Below the pieces are notes generated by a model, which saw only the letters and a program-made list of their open reading frames with translations, had not been told where the DNA came from and ran no database searches. From Oscillospiraceae bacterium (GTDB lineage: Bacteria > Bacillota > Clostridia > Oscillospirales > CAG-272): 64,000 bases of DNA. Positions 15,919 to 25,358 of this stretch are shown one piece after another (within the stretch, counting starts at the first letter, position 1; the number at the start of each line of letters is the position of its first letter). The translations under genes and the position numbers were made by a program. Where the stretch lies: the NCBI GenBank assembly GCA_015063325.1, contig SVUK01000003.1, positions 124,001 through 188,000 on the forward strand, given 5' to 3'.

Positions 15919-18900
15919 ATGAAAAAGAAGATTCTACTGCTTGCCCTGTCGATTCTTTGCCTTGCGGCGCTGCTTGGCATTGTTTTTGTTGCCAACGCGG
16001 CGGAGGCTCCGGCAACCGATATTGTCGGGCACAACCTCTCGCTGGACGACAGCGTGCAGATCATTTATTACGTAAAGCAAACCGCTCCCGAGGGGGCGGA
16101 GGTCGGCGTTCTCTGCTGGTTCGATCCGCAACAGAACTACACGCTTGAGAACGCGCAGTACAAGCTGAAACAAAGCGGCACGCAAACCATCGGCGGATAT
16201 GAATATGCCAAATATACTTTCCCCCATGTTGCCGCGAAGATGTACACGCAGGACGTGTATGCCGTTTCGTATATCAAAGCAGGCGATACGATTACATACA
16301 GCTCCCTTGACAAATACAGCGTGTTGCAGTACTGCCAAAACAAGAAGAACAGCGGCAGTGCGCTGGGGAACTTGGTCGATCAGATTTTGGAGTACGGCGC
16401 GGCGGCGCAAGTCTACTTTGATTTCAATATTGACCGCCTTGCCAACGCCGATTATTACCAAATCAGCGTGAAAAATGGCGTGCTGGAGGACGGGACGACC
16501 GAGGGGCTGTATCAGGCAGGCGAAACGATCACTCTGAAAGCGATTGCTCCCGAAAACGCTTACGTGCTTTGGAAGAACAGCGCGGAGGAGGTTGTTGGAA
16601 CGACCGCCGGGCTGACCGTTACCGTTGCGGCTGGCGAAACCTACACATCGCTAAGCCTTTCAAATTCCTACAACAGCACCTATGGCTATGAATATCTCGG
16701 CACCATGGAAAAGGGAGCGGATCGGCAAACGCTCTACAAGCGCATTGATAATGCCTGCAAGCTCTTCCATCTAAACGCCGGACAAACGGTGGAAATGGTG
16801 GACAATCACTCCATTTTTTCCCGGGTGTCCTATGCCGATCTTTCGCTGACCGACAGCGAAGCGATTTCCGTTTGGAAGACCGTTAAGGACGATTGTCCGC
16901 TGTATTACTGGCTTTCCAACACCGTTCAGTATTCGTCGGATAAAACGCTGTCGCTCATTTCGGTAGATGAATACGCCGATGGCGCCGCGCGGATCGCCCA
17001 AAATCAGGCGCTTTCCAAAAAGATCGACGAATACGTTGCAAAGGTAGACCCGGACGCCACCAACTACCAAAAGGCGCTTGCCTTCCACGATTGGATCATC
17101 GAGGCGGTCAACTATACCTACGGCACCGACGGAAAGCCCGAAACCGCCGATTGGGCGCATAGCGTCGTTGGCGTTTTTGCCGGGAAGGGCGCCGTTTGCG
17201 AAAGCTACGCGCGTAGCTTCCAGTTGCTGCTGAACGTGACCGGTGTGGAAAACATTTTCGTTTCCGGCCGCTCAAAGAACGACGACCACGCTTGGAACCT
17301 TGTCAAAATGGATGACGGCAGCTGGTATTGGTTTGACCTGACCTACGACGACCTTGGCGAAGGGAACACCTTCGGCGTTACCTATACCTATTTCTGTGCG
17401 ACCGATTCCGGCTTTTTGAGCTCGCACACTCCGCATACCACCTCCGGAACATACGTCAGTTTCCTGTACGACCTGCCGGCGCGATCGGCGACTGCCTTTG
17501 CCGGCGGCGAGGGCGAGCGGCTTTTGGGAAGCGCCTTTACCTCCGGCATTTATACCGGCAAAATCGTTGGTTATCGCGCGGTGGAGCTGCATGAAATCAA
17601 CACCGACGATCAGGACGTGGTGATTCCCGAGCAGATCGAGATCGACGGAAAACTCTATACCGTTGTTTCGTTGGGATACGATGATGGATACGAGGTCGTG
17701 TCAAGTGGAACCCGTTTAGTTGTCCTGCCCAAAACGGTAAAATTCATTTGGGATCGTGCATTTCGTGTTTCCTCGATCGCATCGTTCCAGGTTGACGAGG
17801 AAAACGTATGGTTCCGCTCGCAGGACGGCGTACTGTTCACAAAATCACTCTATACGCTAATCCGATATCCAAGCGCGAACAGCCGGACCGAATACCGGAT
17901 TCCCGATGAAACAAGAGAACTTGCATATTGGTCTTTTGAGAGTTGCTCCCATTTGGAAACGCTGGCGTTTGGGAAAAATGTGAAGATCATTGGCATTACA
18001 AACTGGGGAAACGGATACCATGATTCCGGAAATTATTCCTTTGGGAATATTGTACAGGGCGGTTTTTCCAGAATTCTGAGCAGTCTTGCCGGAAACGGAA
18101 CCATCCTGATCGACCCGGAAAACGCTACCTATGAAAGCGATGGAAGCGCGATCTACACAAAAGGAAAAACGGGATTGATGGTGCTCTTACCAGCAACAAC
18201 CACTTACGAAATTCCAAAAAATTTAAGATATATTGATTCCATTAGTACCGGGTCAAATGTGCTGACCGGAAACAAATCATTGGCGTTCATTACCGTCGAG
18301 GAAGGAAACGCCTACTTCAGTGCGGTTGACGGCGTGCTTTATAACAAAGCGCAAACGGAAATCGTTGCGGCTCCACGCGCACTCACGGGGCCCGTGACCA
18401 TTCCGGACGGCGTGACGACCCTTGGGCAGTATGCGTTCTACAACTGTATCTCCTTGACGGGCATTACCATACCAGACAGCGTGACGAGTATTGATAGATT
18501 TGCGTTCTCCCAATGCTATTGCTTGGTAGAGGTTCACAATTTGTCCGCACTTCCAATTGTCGCCGGAAGTGGGGATTATGGCGGTGTTGGCTATTATGCA
18601 AAACATGTTTACAAGGACGGCGAAAGTTACCTATACACCACCGATGATGGCTTTATATTCTATGACGACGGTACGGACGTATATCTAGTCCAACACAATG
18701 GAACAGAAACAGACCTGACCTTGCCGGAGACCTATAACGGAAAGCCTTATGCAGTCTATCAATATGCGTTCTACAATTGCACCTTCTTGACGAGCGTGAC
18801 CATTCCGGATAGCGTGACGAGCATTGGAAATTATGCGTTCAACGGTTGCACCTCCTTGACGAGCGTGACCATTCCGGATAGCGTGACGTGGATTGGAGAA

Positions 18901-20517
18901 CGGGCATTCGCTTATTGTGCATCTTTGAAAACAGTATCAATTGGCAAGAATGTTAAAGCAATGGGAACTGACAATGGCGTCTATAACATTAGCGGCACAT
19001 TTGCATATAACCCGGAACTTTCTTATGTCTATTTTAATGCCGTTGAATGTGACGATTTCTCCCATTGGGGGCCAAAACCATTTCAAGGTAGTGGGAAAAA
19101 CCACGGTATTTGTTTGGTAATTGGCAAGGATTGCAAACGAGTTCCTTCCGGTTTGTTAAACTTCAACCAGGATTCCTCGCCATACATTACATACGTAACA
19201 GAGATCCTTTTTGAGGAAGGAAGCGTTTGCGAATGCATTGGTTCGAACGCGTTTTCAAATTCTTACATTACAAGTATCACGCTTCCAAGCAGTTTGAAAA
19301 CAATTGAATCCTATGCTTTCGACGGTTGTAATCAACTTGTGGAAGTTTTCAATCTTTCGCAATTAGAAATTGTAAAAGGTGAAACAAGTAACGGGAGCGT
19401 TGGTTACTATGCAATCGATGTTTATAATGAGATTTCCGATAAAAAAACAGGAAGAACCGAGGAGGGGTATCTCTTTTATTCAAACCCTGAAAATGGCGTT
19501 AATTACCTGTTAGGTTATATTGGAAGCGATAAAACGCTGGTTTTGCCGGAACTCATCAATGGTCTTCCTTACGTAATTCACAGTTATTCTTTCAAAAACG
19601 GAGCGGCAGAATTATACGGTCGGGGTTTAACGGATATTATCATTCCAAATACCATAATTGGAATTGAATCGAATGCATTTGCTGGGTGCGATCGACTAAA
19701 TTACAACATTTATGACAACGCCAAATACCTTGGCAACGAGAGCAATCCCTACATTGTGTTGATAAAAGCAACCGATCTTTCTATTACCTCTTGTACCATC
19801 CATCCGGATACAAAGTTCATTTATAGTTCTGCGTTCTCCCAATGCTATTACTTGGTAGAGGTTCACAATTTGTCCGCACTTCCAATTACTGCCGGAAGCG
19901 AGGATTATGGCGGTGTTGGCTATTATGCAAAACATGTTTACAAGGACGGCGAAAGTTACCTACACACCACCGATGATGGCTTTATATTCTATGACGACGG
20001 TACGGACGTATATCTTGTCCAACACAACGGAACAGAAACAGACCTGACCTTGCCGGAGACCTACAACGGAAAGCCTTATGCAGTCTATCAATATGCGTTC
20101 TACAATTGCACCTCCTTGACGAGCGTGACCATAGGGAACAGCGTGACGAGCATTGGAGAGTATGCGTTCTCCTGGTGCACCTCCTTGACGAGCGTGATAA
20201 TTCCGGACAGCGTGACGAGCATTGGAGAGTATGCGTTCTCCGGTTGCACCTCCTTGACGAGCATGACGATCGGAAACAGCGTAACGAGCATTGGAAATGG
20301 TGCGTTCTTCGGTTGCGAATCATTGACGAGCGTGACGATTCCGGACAGCGTGACGAGCATTGGAAGGTATGCGTTCTATGATTGCTACTCCTTGACCGAA
20401 ATCATCTTCCTTGGAACCGAGGAAGAATGGAATGCCATCAGCAAAGGGAGCAACTGGAATTACAACACCGGCGCCTATACCGTTCACTGCACCGACGGCA
20501 ATCTTGAAAAATCATAA
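15919..20517 (+). CDS. Giant secreted LRR/transglutaminase-like surface protein
   Basis: This 1532-residue protein has a signal peptide (residues 1-28). Residues 30-250 repeat the module of the 837-residue paralogue at 9987. A transglutaminase/peptidase-like domain follows, with a visible triad: Cys427 in GAVCESYA, His457 in DDHAWN and Asp473 in FDLTYDD. The remaining 950 residues are BspA-type LRR_5 repeats, 23 residues long ([18 protein letters not shown] type). Two copies of a roughly 340-bp segment lie 1329 bp apart, in frame. The C-terminus [20 protein letters not shown] matches the paralogue. No sortase signal is present. The family is often linked to surface adhesion; the substrate of the triad is unknown. 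Repeat B2 abuts the stop codon. Confidence 0.87.
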   Translation: MKKKILLLALSILCLAALLGIVFVANAAEAPATDIVGHNLSLDDSVQIIYYVKQTAPEGAEVGVLCWFDPQQNYTLENAQYKLKQSGTQTIGGYEYAKYTFPHVAAKMYTQDVYAVSYIKAGDTITYSSLDKYSVLQYCQNKKNSGSALGNLVDQILEYGAAAQVYFDFNIDRLANADYYQISVKNGVLEDGTTEGLYQAGETITLKAIAPENAYVLWKNSAEEVVGTTAGLTVTVAAGETYTSLSLSNSYNSTYGYEYLGTMEKGADRQTLYKRIDNACKLFHLNAGQTVEMVDNHSIFSRVSYADLSLTDSEAISVWKTVKDDCPLYYWLSNTVQYSSDKTLSLISVDEYADGAARIAQNQALSKKIDEYVAKVDPDATNYQKALAFHDWIIEAVNYTYGTDGKPETADWAHSVVGVFAGKGAVCESYARSFQLLLNVTGVENIFVSGRSKNDDHAWNLVKMDDGSWYWFDLTYDDLGEGNTFGVTYTYFCATDSGFLSSHTPHTTSGTYVSFLYDLPARSATAFAGGEGERLLGSAFTSGIYTGKIVGYRAVELHEINTDDQDVVIPEQIEIDGKLYTVVSLGYDDGYEVVSSGTRLVVLPKTVKFIWDRAFRVSSIASFQVDEENVWFRSQDGVLFTKSLYTLIRYPSANSRTEYRIPDETRELAYWSFESCSHLETLAFGKNVKIIGITNWGNGYHDSGNYSFGNIVQGGFSRILSSLAGNGTILIDPENATYESDGSAIYTKGKTGLMVLLPATTTYEIPKNLRYIDSISTGSNVLTGNKSLAFITVEEGNAYFSAVDGVLYNKAQTEIVAAPRALTGPVTIPDGVTTLGQYAFYNCISLTGITIPDSVTSIDRFAFSQCYCLVEVHNLSALPIVAGSGDYGGVGYYAKHVYKDGESYLYTTDDGFIFYDDGTDVYLVQHNGTETDLTLPETYNGKPYAVYQYAFYNCTFLTSVTIPDSVTSIGNYAFNGCTSLTSVTIPDSVTWIGERAFAYCASLKTVSIGKNVKAMGTDNGVYNISGTFAYNPELSYVYFNAVECDDFSHWGPKPFQGSGKNHGICLVIGKDCKRVPSGLLNFNQDSSPYITYVTEILFEEGSVCECIGSNAFSNSYITSITLPSSLKTIESYAFDGCNQLVEVFNLSQLEIVKGETSNGSVGYYAIDVYNEISDKKTGRTEEGYLFYSNPENGVNYLLGYIGSDKTLVLPELINGLPYVIHSYSFKNGAAELYGRGLTDIIIPNTIIGIESNAFAGCDRLNYNIYDNAKYLGNESNPYIVLIKATDLSITSCTIHPDTKFIYSSAFSQCYYLVEVHNLSALPITAGSEDYGGVGYYAKHVYKDGESYLHTTDDGFIFYDDGTDVYLVQHNGTETDLTLPETYNGKPYAVYQYAFYNCTSLTSVTIGNSVTSIGEYAFSWCTSLTSVIIPDSVTSIGEYAFSGCTSLTSMTIGNSVTSIGNGAFFGCESLTSVTIPDSVTSIGRYAFYDCYSLTEIIFLGTEEEWNAISKGSNWNYNTGAYTVHCTDGNLEKS
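18502..18840 (+). repeat. Long in-frame direct repeat, first copy
   Basis: This segment recurs at 19831-20169 with only scattered base changes. The offset is 1329 bp, exactly 443 codons. The identity includes the unusual non-LRR insert (FYDDGTDVYLVQHNGTE), which marks it as a recent duplication rather than ordinary LRR similarity. Confidence 0.88.
19831..20169 (+). repeat. Long in-frame direct repeat, second copy
   Basis: This is the partner of 18502-18840. Downstream of it, nearly identical 69-bp LRR units run to about 20395. Confidence 0.88.
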
Positions 20518-20518
20518 G

Positions 20519-20634
20519 CCCCGCCGCGGCGGGCGGAATGGAACATTCCGCAAAGAAAAGGGAGCAAAACGCAAATTGCGTTTTGCTCCCTTTTCAGCAG
20601 CCGCAAAAGGCACTTTTGCGGTGCCGCGGCGGGC
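20519..20634 (+). repeat. Family B cloverleaf-like element, copy B2
   Basis: The closing stem is CCGCCGCGGC (20521-20530) with GCCGCGGCGG (20623-20632). P2 at 20533-20551 has loop GAA. P3 at 20556-20594 has 19-bp arms around a single A. P4 at 20601-20621 has loop GCA. Compared with B1, the closing stem changes C to G on one side and G to C on the other. It starts directly after the stop codon of the giant protein. Confidence 0.92.
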
Positions 20635-20667
20635 ATTCGGAGCAGTAAAGAAAGCCGATCTCTAAAA

Positions 20668-20765
20668 CCTTCAAACCTTTGGTTGAAGTTTTTGAAAACG
20701 GGGAGAGCGCGAGAGGGGAGAAACCTTTTTCCAAAAAGGTTTCTCCCCTCTCGCGGCCTTTCTAC
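20668..20765 (-). repeat. Family E palindromic element, copy E3
   Basis: The core at 20708-20755 has 23-bp arms (CGCGAGAGGGGAGAAACCTT and complement) around two bases. A second hairpin, CTTCAAACC/GGTTGAAG, lies on the distal side; this subtype is shared only with E6. It follows the pckA stop codon in the family orientation. Confidence 0.9.
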
Positions 20766-20774
20766 CTTTATCTC

Positions 20775-22349
20775 TCACGCCTTCGGGCCGGCGTTTACGA
20801 TGTTGGCAGGCATATCGGGATATTTTTTAGCAAAGTTCTCGCGGAACTTTTTGGCAAGCGTTTTTGCGCTTTCCAAATAGGCGTCCTTATCCTCCCAAAC
20901 GTTGCGCGGATCGAGGATCTCGGACGGCACGTTGGGGCAGGATTTTGGAATGTTGACGTTGAAAATGGGATCCAGCTCGTATTCCACGTCGTTCAGGTCG
21001 CCGTTGAGCGCCGCGGTGACCATGGCGCGCGTATATTTGAGCTTCATGCGCGGTCCGTTTGCCGCCGAGTGCCCGCACCAACCGGTGTTGACCAGGAAGA
21101 CGTTTGCGCCGGTCTCTTTGAGCTTTTCGCCCAGCATTTGCGCGTAAACCGAGGCATTCAGGGGGAAGAAGGGCGCGCCGAACAGCGTGGAGAAGGTGGT
21201 GACCGGCTCGGTAATGCCGCGCTCGGTGCCTGCCAGCTTGCTGGTGTAACCGGAAACGAAATGGTACATTGCCATGTCGTTATCCAGCTTGGAAATGGGC
21301 GGAATCACGCCGAACGCGTCGGCAGTCAGGAACACGATGGTCTTGGGAAGTCCGCCTACGCCCGGAATCGCCGCGTTGGGAATGTACTCCACCGGGTAGC
21401 CGGCGCGAGTATTCTCGGTCAGCGAGCCGTCGGTATAGTCGGGTTTTCCGTTCTCATCCACGATCACATTTTCCAGCAGAGTGCCAAACTTGATGGCGCC
21501 GTAAATCTCCGGCTCGCGCGCAGGATCAAGATCAATGCACTTGGCATAGCATCCGCCCTCGATGTTGAACACGCCGTCGGGCGACCAGCCGTGCTCGTCG
21601 TCGCCGATCAGCTTGCGGTTCGGATCAGCCGAAAGAGTGGTCTTGCCGGTACCGGAGAGCCCGAAGAAGACCGCGCTGTCGCCCTCCGCGCCGATGTTCG
21701 CCGAGCAATGCATGGAGAGAATGCCGCGCTTGGGAAGCACATAGTTCATAACCGAGAAGACGCTCTTTTTAATCTCGCCGGCATACTGGCTGCCGGCAAT
21801 GAGAACCTCGTGCGCTTCGTAGTCGATGATAATGGCCGCCTCGCTATGGACGCCGTCAATTTCGGGAATGCACTTAAATCCCGGCGCCGCCAAAATGGTG
21901 TAGTCTGGGGTGTAGGTCTCCAGCTCCTCGTCGGTGGGGCGAATGAGCAATTGGTGAATGAACAGATTTTGGCTTGCCAACTCATTGACGATGCGGAAAC
22001 GCTGGGTATATTTGGGATCGGCTCCGGCAAAACCGTCAAACACGTAAAGCTCCTTGTTTTGCAGGTAGGCAAGCATTTTGGCTTTGATTGCCTCGTACTT
22101 CGCTTTTTCGATGGGGCGGTTGATCGCTCCCCATGCGATTTCGCCATGAACTGCAGGCGTATCGACGATGAACTTATCGTCGGGACTTCTGCCGGTGTAT
22201 TTCCCGGTTTTGACGACCAGAGCGCCGGTATCCGAAAGCGTTCCTTCGCCGCGCGCAAGCGCGATTTCAACCAGTCTTGCAGGCGCAAGATTGCGGTAAA
22301 CTTTACCGCTCCCGGCAATGCCGAGATCGATTGGATTAAGCATTTTCAT
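20775..22349 (-). CDS. pckA: Phosphoenolpyruvate carboxykinase (ATP)
   Basis: This enzyme interconverts oxaloacetate + ATP and PEP + CO2 + ADP. In fermenting anaerobes it often runs towards oxaloacetate. The 524 residues match the ATP-dependent family. Motifs are the kinase-1a loop [14 protein letters not shown], the kinase-2 segment LIGDDEHGW, the substrate-binding [13 protein letters not shown] and the C-terminal [12 protein letters not shown]. The start ATG 22349 follows GGAGGA. It is a single-gene unit with a promoter at 22394-22422 and element E3 behind it. Confidence 0.97.
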   Translation of the reverse strand: MKMLNPIDLGIAGSGKVYRNLAPARLVEIALARGEGTLSDTGALVVKTGKYTGRSPDDKFIVDTPAVHGEIAWGAINRPIEKAKYEAIKAKMLAYLQNKELYVFDGFAGADPKYTQRFRIVNELASQNLFIHQLLIRPTDEELETYTPDYTILAAPGFKCIPEIDGVHSEAAIIIDYEAHEVLIAGSQYAGEIKKSVFSVMNYVLPKRGILSMHCSANIGAEGDSAVFFGLSGTGKTTLSADPNRKLIGDDEHGWSPDGVFNIEGGCYAKCIDLDPAREPEIYGAIKFGTLLENVIVDENGKPDYTDGSLTENTRAGYPVEYIPNAAIPGVGGLPKTIVFLTADAFGVIPPISKLDNDMAMYHFVSGYTSKLAGTERGITEPVTTFSTLFGAPFFPLNASVYAQMLGEKLKETGANVFLVNTGWCGHSAANGPRMKLKYTRAMVTAALNGDLNDVEYELDPIFNVNIPKSCPNVPSEILDPRNVWEDKDAYLESAKTLAKKFRENFAKKYPDMPANIVNAGPKA

Positions 22350-22393
22350 ATCAGTTTCCTCCGTGTTTTGTATGCTTTTTCTTTTTCGCTCTC

Positions 22394-22422
22394 ATTATAA
22401 CATAAAGATATGTCAAAAACAA
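22394..22422 (-). promoter_or_regulatory. pckA promoter
   Basis: On the minus strand TTGTTT and TATAAT are spaced by 17 bases. Confidence 0.65.
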
Positions 22423-22515
22423 GATTTTCGCGCTTTATTTTTTAAATTATTTTCCGATTTTTGTATTTATTTTAGAATAATACTTAATCTTATTCTAAAT
22501 CATGTGTATAAAAAG

Positions 22516-22538
22516 AGAAACCCGAAAATCGGGTTTCT
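22516..22538 (-). terminator. Terminator behind the aminotransferase gene
   Basis: AGAAACCCG and CGGGTTTCT pair around five bases, with T-runs on both strands. It lies 17 bases after the aminotransferase stop and isolates that gene from pckA. Confidence 0.8.
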
Positions 22539-22554
22539 TCTTTTTTCTTTTATA

Positions 22555-23730
22555 TCAGCTATTTTTCAAGTCCCGCAAAAAGATGGAAATGCGGCGCAAC
22601 GCCTCGGAAATATGCTCGGTAGAATAGCAATAGGAGGCGCGGATAAAGCCTTCGCCGCCCTTACCAAACGCCGTCCCCGGAACGACCGCGACCTTTTGAC
22701 TGTACAGCAATTTTTCGCAGAATTCCTCGCTGGTCATGCCGGTTGACTTGATGCAGGGGAAAGCGTAAAACGCGCCGCGCGGCGTGCGGCAAGGAAGCCC
22801 GATCTCGTTAAAGCCTTTGACGATCAGACGGCGGCGCATATCGTATTCCTCTTTCATGGCGGCAACAGCGTCGTCCCCGTTGCGCAACGCCTCAATGGCG
22901 GCATACTGCGCGGTGGTCGGCGCGCACATGATTGCATACTGATGAATTTTGACCATTTGCCGCAGAATCGGCTCGGGCGCGCAGGCATACCCCAAACGCC
23001 ACCCGGTCATGGAGAACGTCTTGGAAAAGCCGTTGACCACCACCGTTCGCTCCTTCATACCGTCAATCGACGCGATGGATGTATGGGACAGACCGCCAAA
23101 AGTCAGCTCGGCGTAAATCTCATCCGAAAGGACGACCACGTTGGTATCCTTCAAAACGGCGGCAAGCGCCTCCAGATCGGCTTTTTCCATAATCGCGCCG
23201 GTCGGGTTGCAGGGATAGGGCAAAATGAGCAGTTTGGTGCGTTCGGTCAGCGCGCCGGAAAGCATTTCGGGCGTGACTTTGAAATCGTGCTCGGCGGTGG
23301 TCTCCAAAATGACCGGAATGCCGCCGACAAGCCGCACCAGCGGCTCGTAGCAGACGTAGCTCGGCTGGGGAATGATAACCTCGTCGCCCGGCGTGACCAT
23401 GGCGCGAATGGCGGCGTCAATGCCCTCCGAACCGCCAACGGTGACCATGACCTCGGTTTTGGGGTCATAGGAAAGGTCATATTTGCGCTTCTGATAGGTT
23501 GCGATCTCGCGGCAGAGCGCTTCCAGTCCGCGGTTTGCCGTGTATCTCGTCTTGCCGTTTTCCAGCGACCGGATGCCGGCGTTGCGGATCTCCCACGGAG
23601 TGGGAAAATCCGGTTCTCCCACGCCGAGCGAGATCACGCCCTGCATGGTTCCGGCAATGTCAAAAAATTTGCGAATCCCGGACGGCGGAAGCGATACCAC
23701 CGTTTGGGACAGAATCTTCTCGTAGTCCAT
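22555..23730 (-). CDS. Pyridoxal-phosphate aminotransferase, class I/II
   Basis: This 391-residue fold-type I transaminase resembles the AspC/PatA group that acts on aspartate or aromatic amino acids. It shows GVGEPDFPTPW near the N-terminus, YTANRGLEAL, the NPTGAI block, and the PLP-lysine segment GFSKTFSMTGWRLGY. The start ATG at 23730 shares its A with the TGA of the upstream lrp gene (TGATG), so the two are translationally coupled. A regulator-enzyme pair of this kind suggests amino-acid-responsive control. Substrate is not determined by sequence. Confidence 0.9.
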   Translation of the reverse strand: MDYEKILSQTVVSLPPSGIRKFFDIAGTMQGVISLGVGEPDFPTPWEIRNAGIRSLENGKTRYTANRGLEALCREIATYQKRKYDLSYDPKTEVMVTVGGSEGIDAAIRAMVTPGDEVIIPQPSYVCYEPLVRLVGGIPVILETTAEHDFKVTPEMLSGALTERTKLLILPYPCNPTGAIMEKADLEALAAVLKDTNVVVLSDEIYAELTFGGLSHTSIASIDGMKERTVVVNGFSKTFSMTGWRLGYACAPEPILRQMVKIHQYAIMCAPTTAQYAAIEALRNGDDAVAAMKEEYDMRRRLIVKGFNEIGLPCRTPRGAFYAFPCIKSTGMTSEEFCEKLLYSQKVAVVPGTAFGKGGEGFIRASYCYSTEHISEALRRISIFLRDLKNS

Positions 23731-24212
23731 CACAGCGAATAGCAGCCCCTCTCGTCCTCGCCGTCACCCAACAGTTCCACGTCCATTTCCTTATAGCGGC
23801 GCAGGACAAAATGCGTTGCTGTGGAGGTGACAGACTCGATGGTGGAAAGCTCCTTTGCAACGAACATGGCAACCTCATGGAAGGTGCGCCCTTTGACTAC
23901 GACGTTCAAATCGTACACACCGGACATCAGATAAACCGACTCTACCTCGGGATAGCGCATGATTTTGGAGGCGATCTCCTCAAATCCGAGTCCTGCCTTC
24001 GGCGTGACCTTCAGCTCAATGATGGCAGAAACGTTGGCGTCGTCCAGCCGCTCCCAGTCGATAACCGCTTTATAGCCGCGGATCACCCCCGTGCGCTCCA
24101 TTTCGGCAATCTCTTCGCGCACTTGATCCTCCGAAAGTCCCAGCATTGCGGAAAGATCCTTAACCGACGAGCGGCAATCGCGGTTCAGCAATTTCAAAAG
24201 TTTTGTATTCAT
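23730..24212 (-). CDS. Lrp/AsnC family transcriptional regulator
   Basis: The 160-residue protein has the N-terminal winged helix-turn-helix (LLKLLNRDCRSSVKDLSAMLG) and the C-terminal RAM ligand-binding domain (VESVYLMSGVYDLNVVVKG). These regulators sense amino acids. It is translated from ATG 24212 behind AGGAG and overlaps the start of the aminotransferase by one base. Control of that aminotransferase is the natural inference. Confidence 0.93.
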   Translation of the reverse strand: MNTKLLKLLNRDCRSSVKDLSAMLGLSEDQVREEIAEMERTGVIRGYKAVIDWERLDDANVSAIIELKVTPKAGLGFEEIASKIMRYPEVESVYLMSGVYDLNVVVKGRTFHEVAMFVAKELSTIESVTSTATHFVLRRYKEMDVELLGDGEDERGCYSL

Positions 24213-24227
24213 CGTTCTTTCTCCTGT

Positions 24228-24293
24228 TCAATCTTCGATTCAAGCTTTGATTCAATTCTCGAATCAATCTTCAATCCGTTCGATTGATTCAAT
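24228..24293. repeat. Duplication of the cyclophilin gene's 3' end
   Basis: The last 30 or so bases of the cyclophilin gene (24264-24293) recur, diverged, just past its stop codon (24228-24255), as GATTCAA/TCAATCTTC blocks. A similar post-stop duplication occurs at 25359-25399. Confidence 0.6.
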
Positions 24294-24767
24294 CACCACC
24301 GGCGCTTTGGGAACATCCTCGTACCAGCCGAAACGTCCGGTTTTAACGCTTGCAATTTGATCGACGATGTCCATTCCCTCAAGAACCTGACCGAATCCGG
24401 CGTACTGACTATCCAGATACCCGGCATCGCCGTGCATGATGAAAAACTGGGAGGACGCCGAGTTGGGATCGCTCGTCCGCGCCATGGAAAGCACGCCGGG
24501 CGCATGGTGCAAATCGTTTGCCATGAATCCGTTGGCGCGGAATTCGCCCGGAATGGCGGCGGCGCGCTTTTCGGAAAAGTCCTCGGTAAATCCGCCGCCC
24601 TGGATCATGAACCCTTTGATGACGCGGTGGAAGATCATGCCGGAAAAGAATCCGCTATCCACGAGCGACAAAAAATTGCGGACGGTGTTGGGCGCTTTTT
24701 CGGGATAGAGCTCGGCGGTCATGGTGCCAAAATCGCGGACGATGATTTTAATTTTCGGATTTTTCAT
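24264..24767 (-). CDS. Cyclophilin-type peptidyl-prolyl isomerase
   Basis: This 167-residue cytosolic cyclophilin catalyses cis-trans isomerisation of Xaa-Pro bonds in protein folding. It shows the family core: ELYPEKAPNTVRNF, the catalytic FHRVIKGFMIQGG with its Arg, the LSMAR segment, and SQFFI. It has no signal peptide. The ATG at 24767 lies inside the end of mrnC (20-base overlap) and is preceded by AGAGGA, so the two are coupled. Confidence 0.95.
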   Translation of the reverse strand: MKNPKIKIIVRDFGTMTAELYPEKAPNTVRNFLSLVDSGFFSGMIFHRVIKGFMIQGGGFTEDFSEKRAAAIPGEFRANGFMANDLHHAPGVLSMARTSDPNSASSQFFIMHGDAGYLDSQYAGFGQVLEGMDIVDQIASVKTGRFGWYEDVPKAPVVIESIERIED

Positions 24768-25170
24768 GTTTCTGTTCCTCTTTTTTCATGGATTCTTTTT
24801 GCAGTTCGTAGCCTGCGGCAAACAGTTCGCGCGCGCGGTCGTTCTGCCCGGACTCGTGCAAATAGCCGAACAGGACCTCCAGCCCGGTTGCCTTGCGGTA
24901 ATCGGCAGGGTCGGCGTTTTTGGGGAAATTGAGGTGCTTAGAATTGCGCCCCCGGTGAAACCACGCGGTTTCCTCCTCCGAAAGGAGCGGCAACAGCCGA
25001 TCGGCGGCGACCGCCTGCGCCGAGGCGCGGACATACTTGAGCGCCTCCCGGTTGAGCACCGCGGAATGTGCAAGCCCCTTTGCGACCAGATGTTCGCGGA
25101 CGAAAACTTCCATGACCGCGTCGCCGAGATAGGCGAGCGCAGGGATCGTCCATGCAACGGGTCTTGTCAT
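24748..25170 (-). CDS. mrnC: Mini-ribonuclease 3 (MrnC)
   Basis: The 140-residue protein is an RNase III catalytic domain without a dsRNA-binding domain. In Bacillota it matures 23S rRNA ends. The signature PALAYLGDAVMEVFVRE with the metal-binding Asp is at residues 10-25, and the second acidic region (ATGLEVLFGYLH) is near residue 95. The start ATG 25170 follows AAAGGGGG. It heads a two-gene unit with the cyclophilin and has a promoter at 25225-25253. Confidence 0.93.
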   Translation of the reverse strand: MTRPVAWTIPALAYLGDAVMEVFVREHLVAKGLAHSAVLNREALKYVRASAQAVAADRLLPLLSEEETAWFHRGRNSKHLNFPKNADPADYRKATGLEVLFGYLHESGQNDRARELFAAGYELQKESMKKEEQKHEKSEN

Positions 25171-25224
25171 TCTTTTGCCCCCTTTCCCATCAATGCCGAC
25201 AATATAAGCAATATAAGATAATTC

Positions 25225-25253
25225 ATCATATCATAAATATGCCGCAAATGCAA
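25225..25253 (-). promoter_or_regulatory. mrnC promoter
   Basis: On the minus strand TTGCAT and TATGAT are spaced by 17 bases. Confidence 0.6.
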
Positions 25254-25319
25254 TATAAAAAGCTATTTTTTCACTGAATTTCCGTTTCATAGCACCTTGT
25301 CATGCGGTTTTTGAAAAAG

Positions 25320-25341
25320 CACGGGGCGATTTTACCCCGTG
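25320..25341 (-). terminator. Terminator of the radC-yjbR unit
   Basis: CACGGGG and CCCCGTG pair around eight bases, and on the minus strand a CTTTTTC run follows. Confidence 0.75.
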
Positions 25342-25358
25342 TCCCTCTTTTTTTATTC

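Noticed and set aside
18421-20395. Evenly spaced repeats that could suggest a CRISPR array
   Set aside because: The 69-bp units are coding LRR repeats in one long frame; there are no unique spacers and no cas genes.
20679-22400. A 573-codon open frame opposite pckA
   Set aside because: It is the antisense shadow of pckA, which has full family homology, a promoter and a ribosome site. The opposite frame has no recognisable domain.
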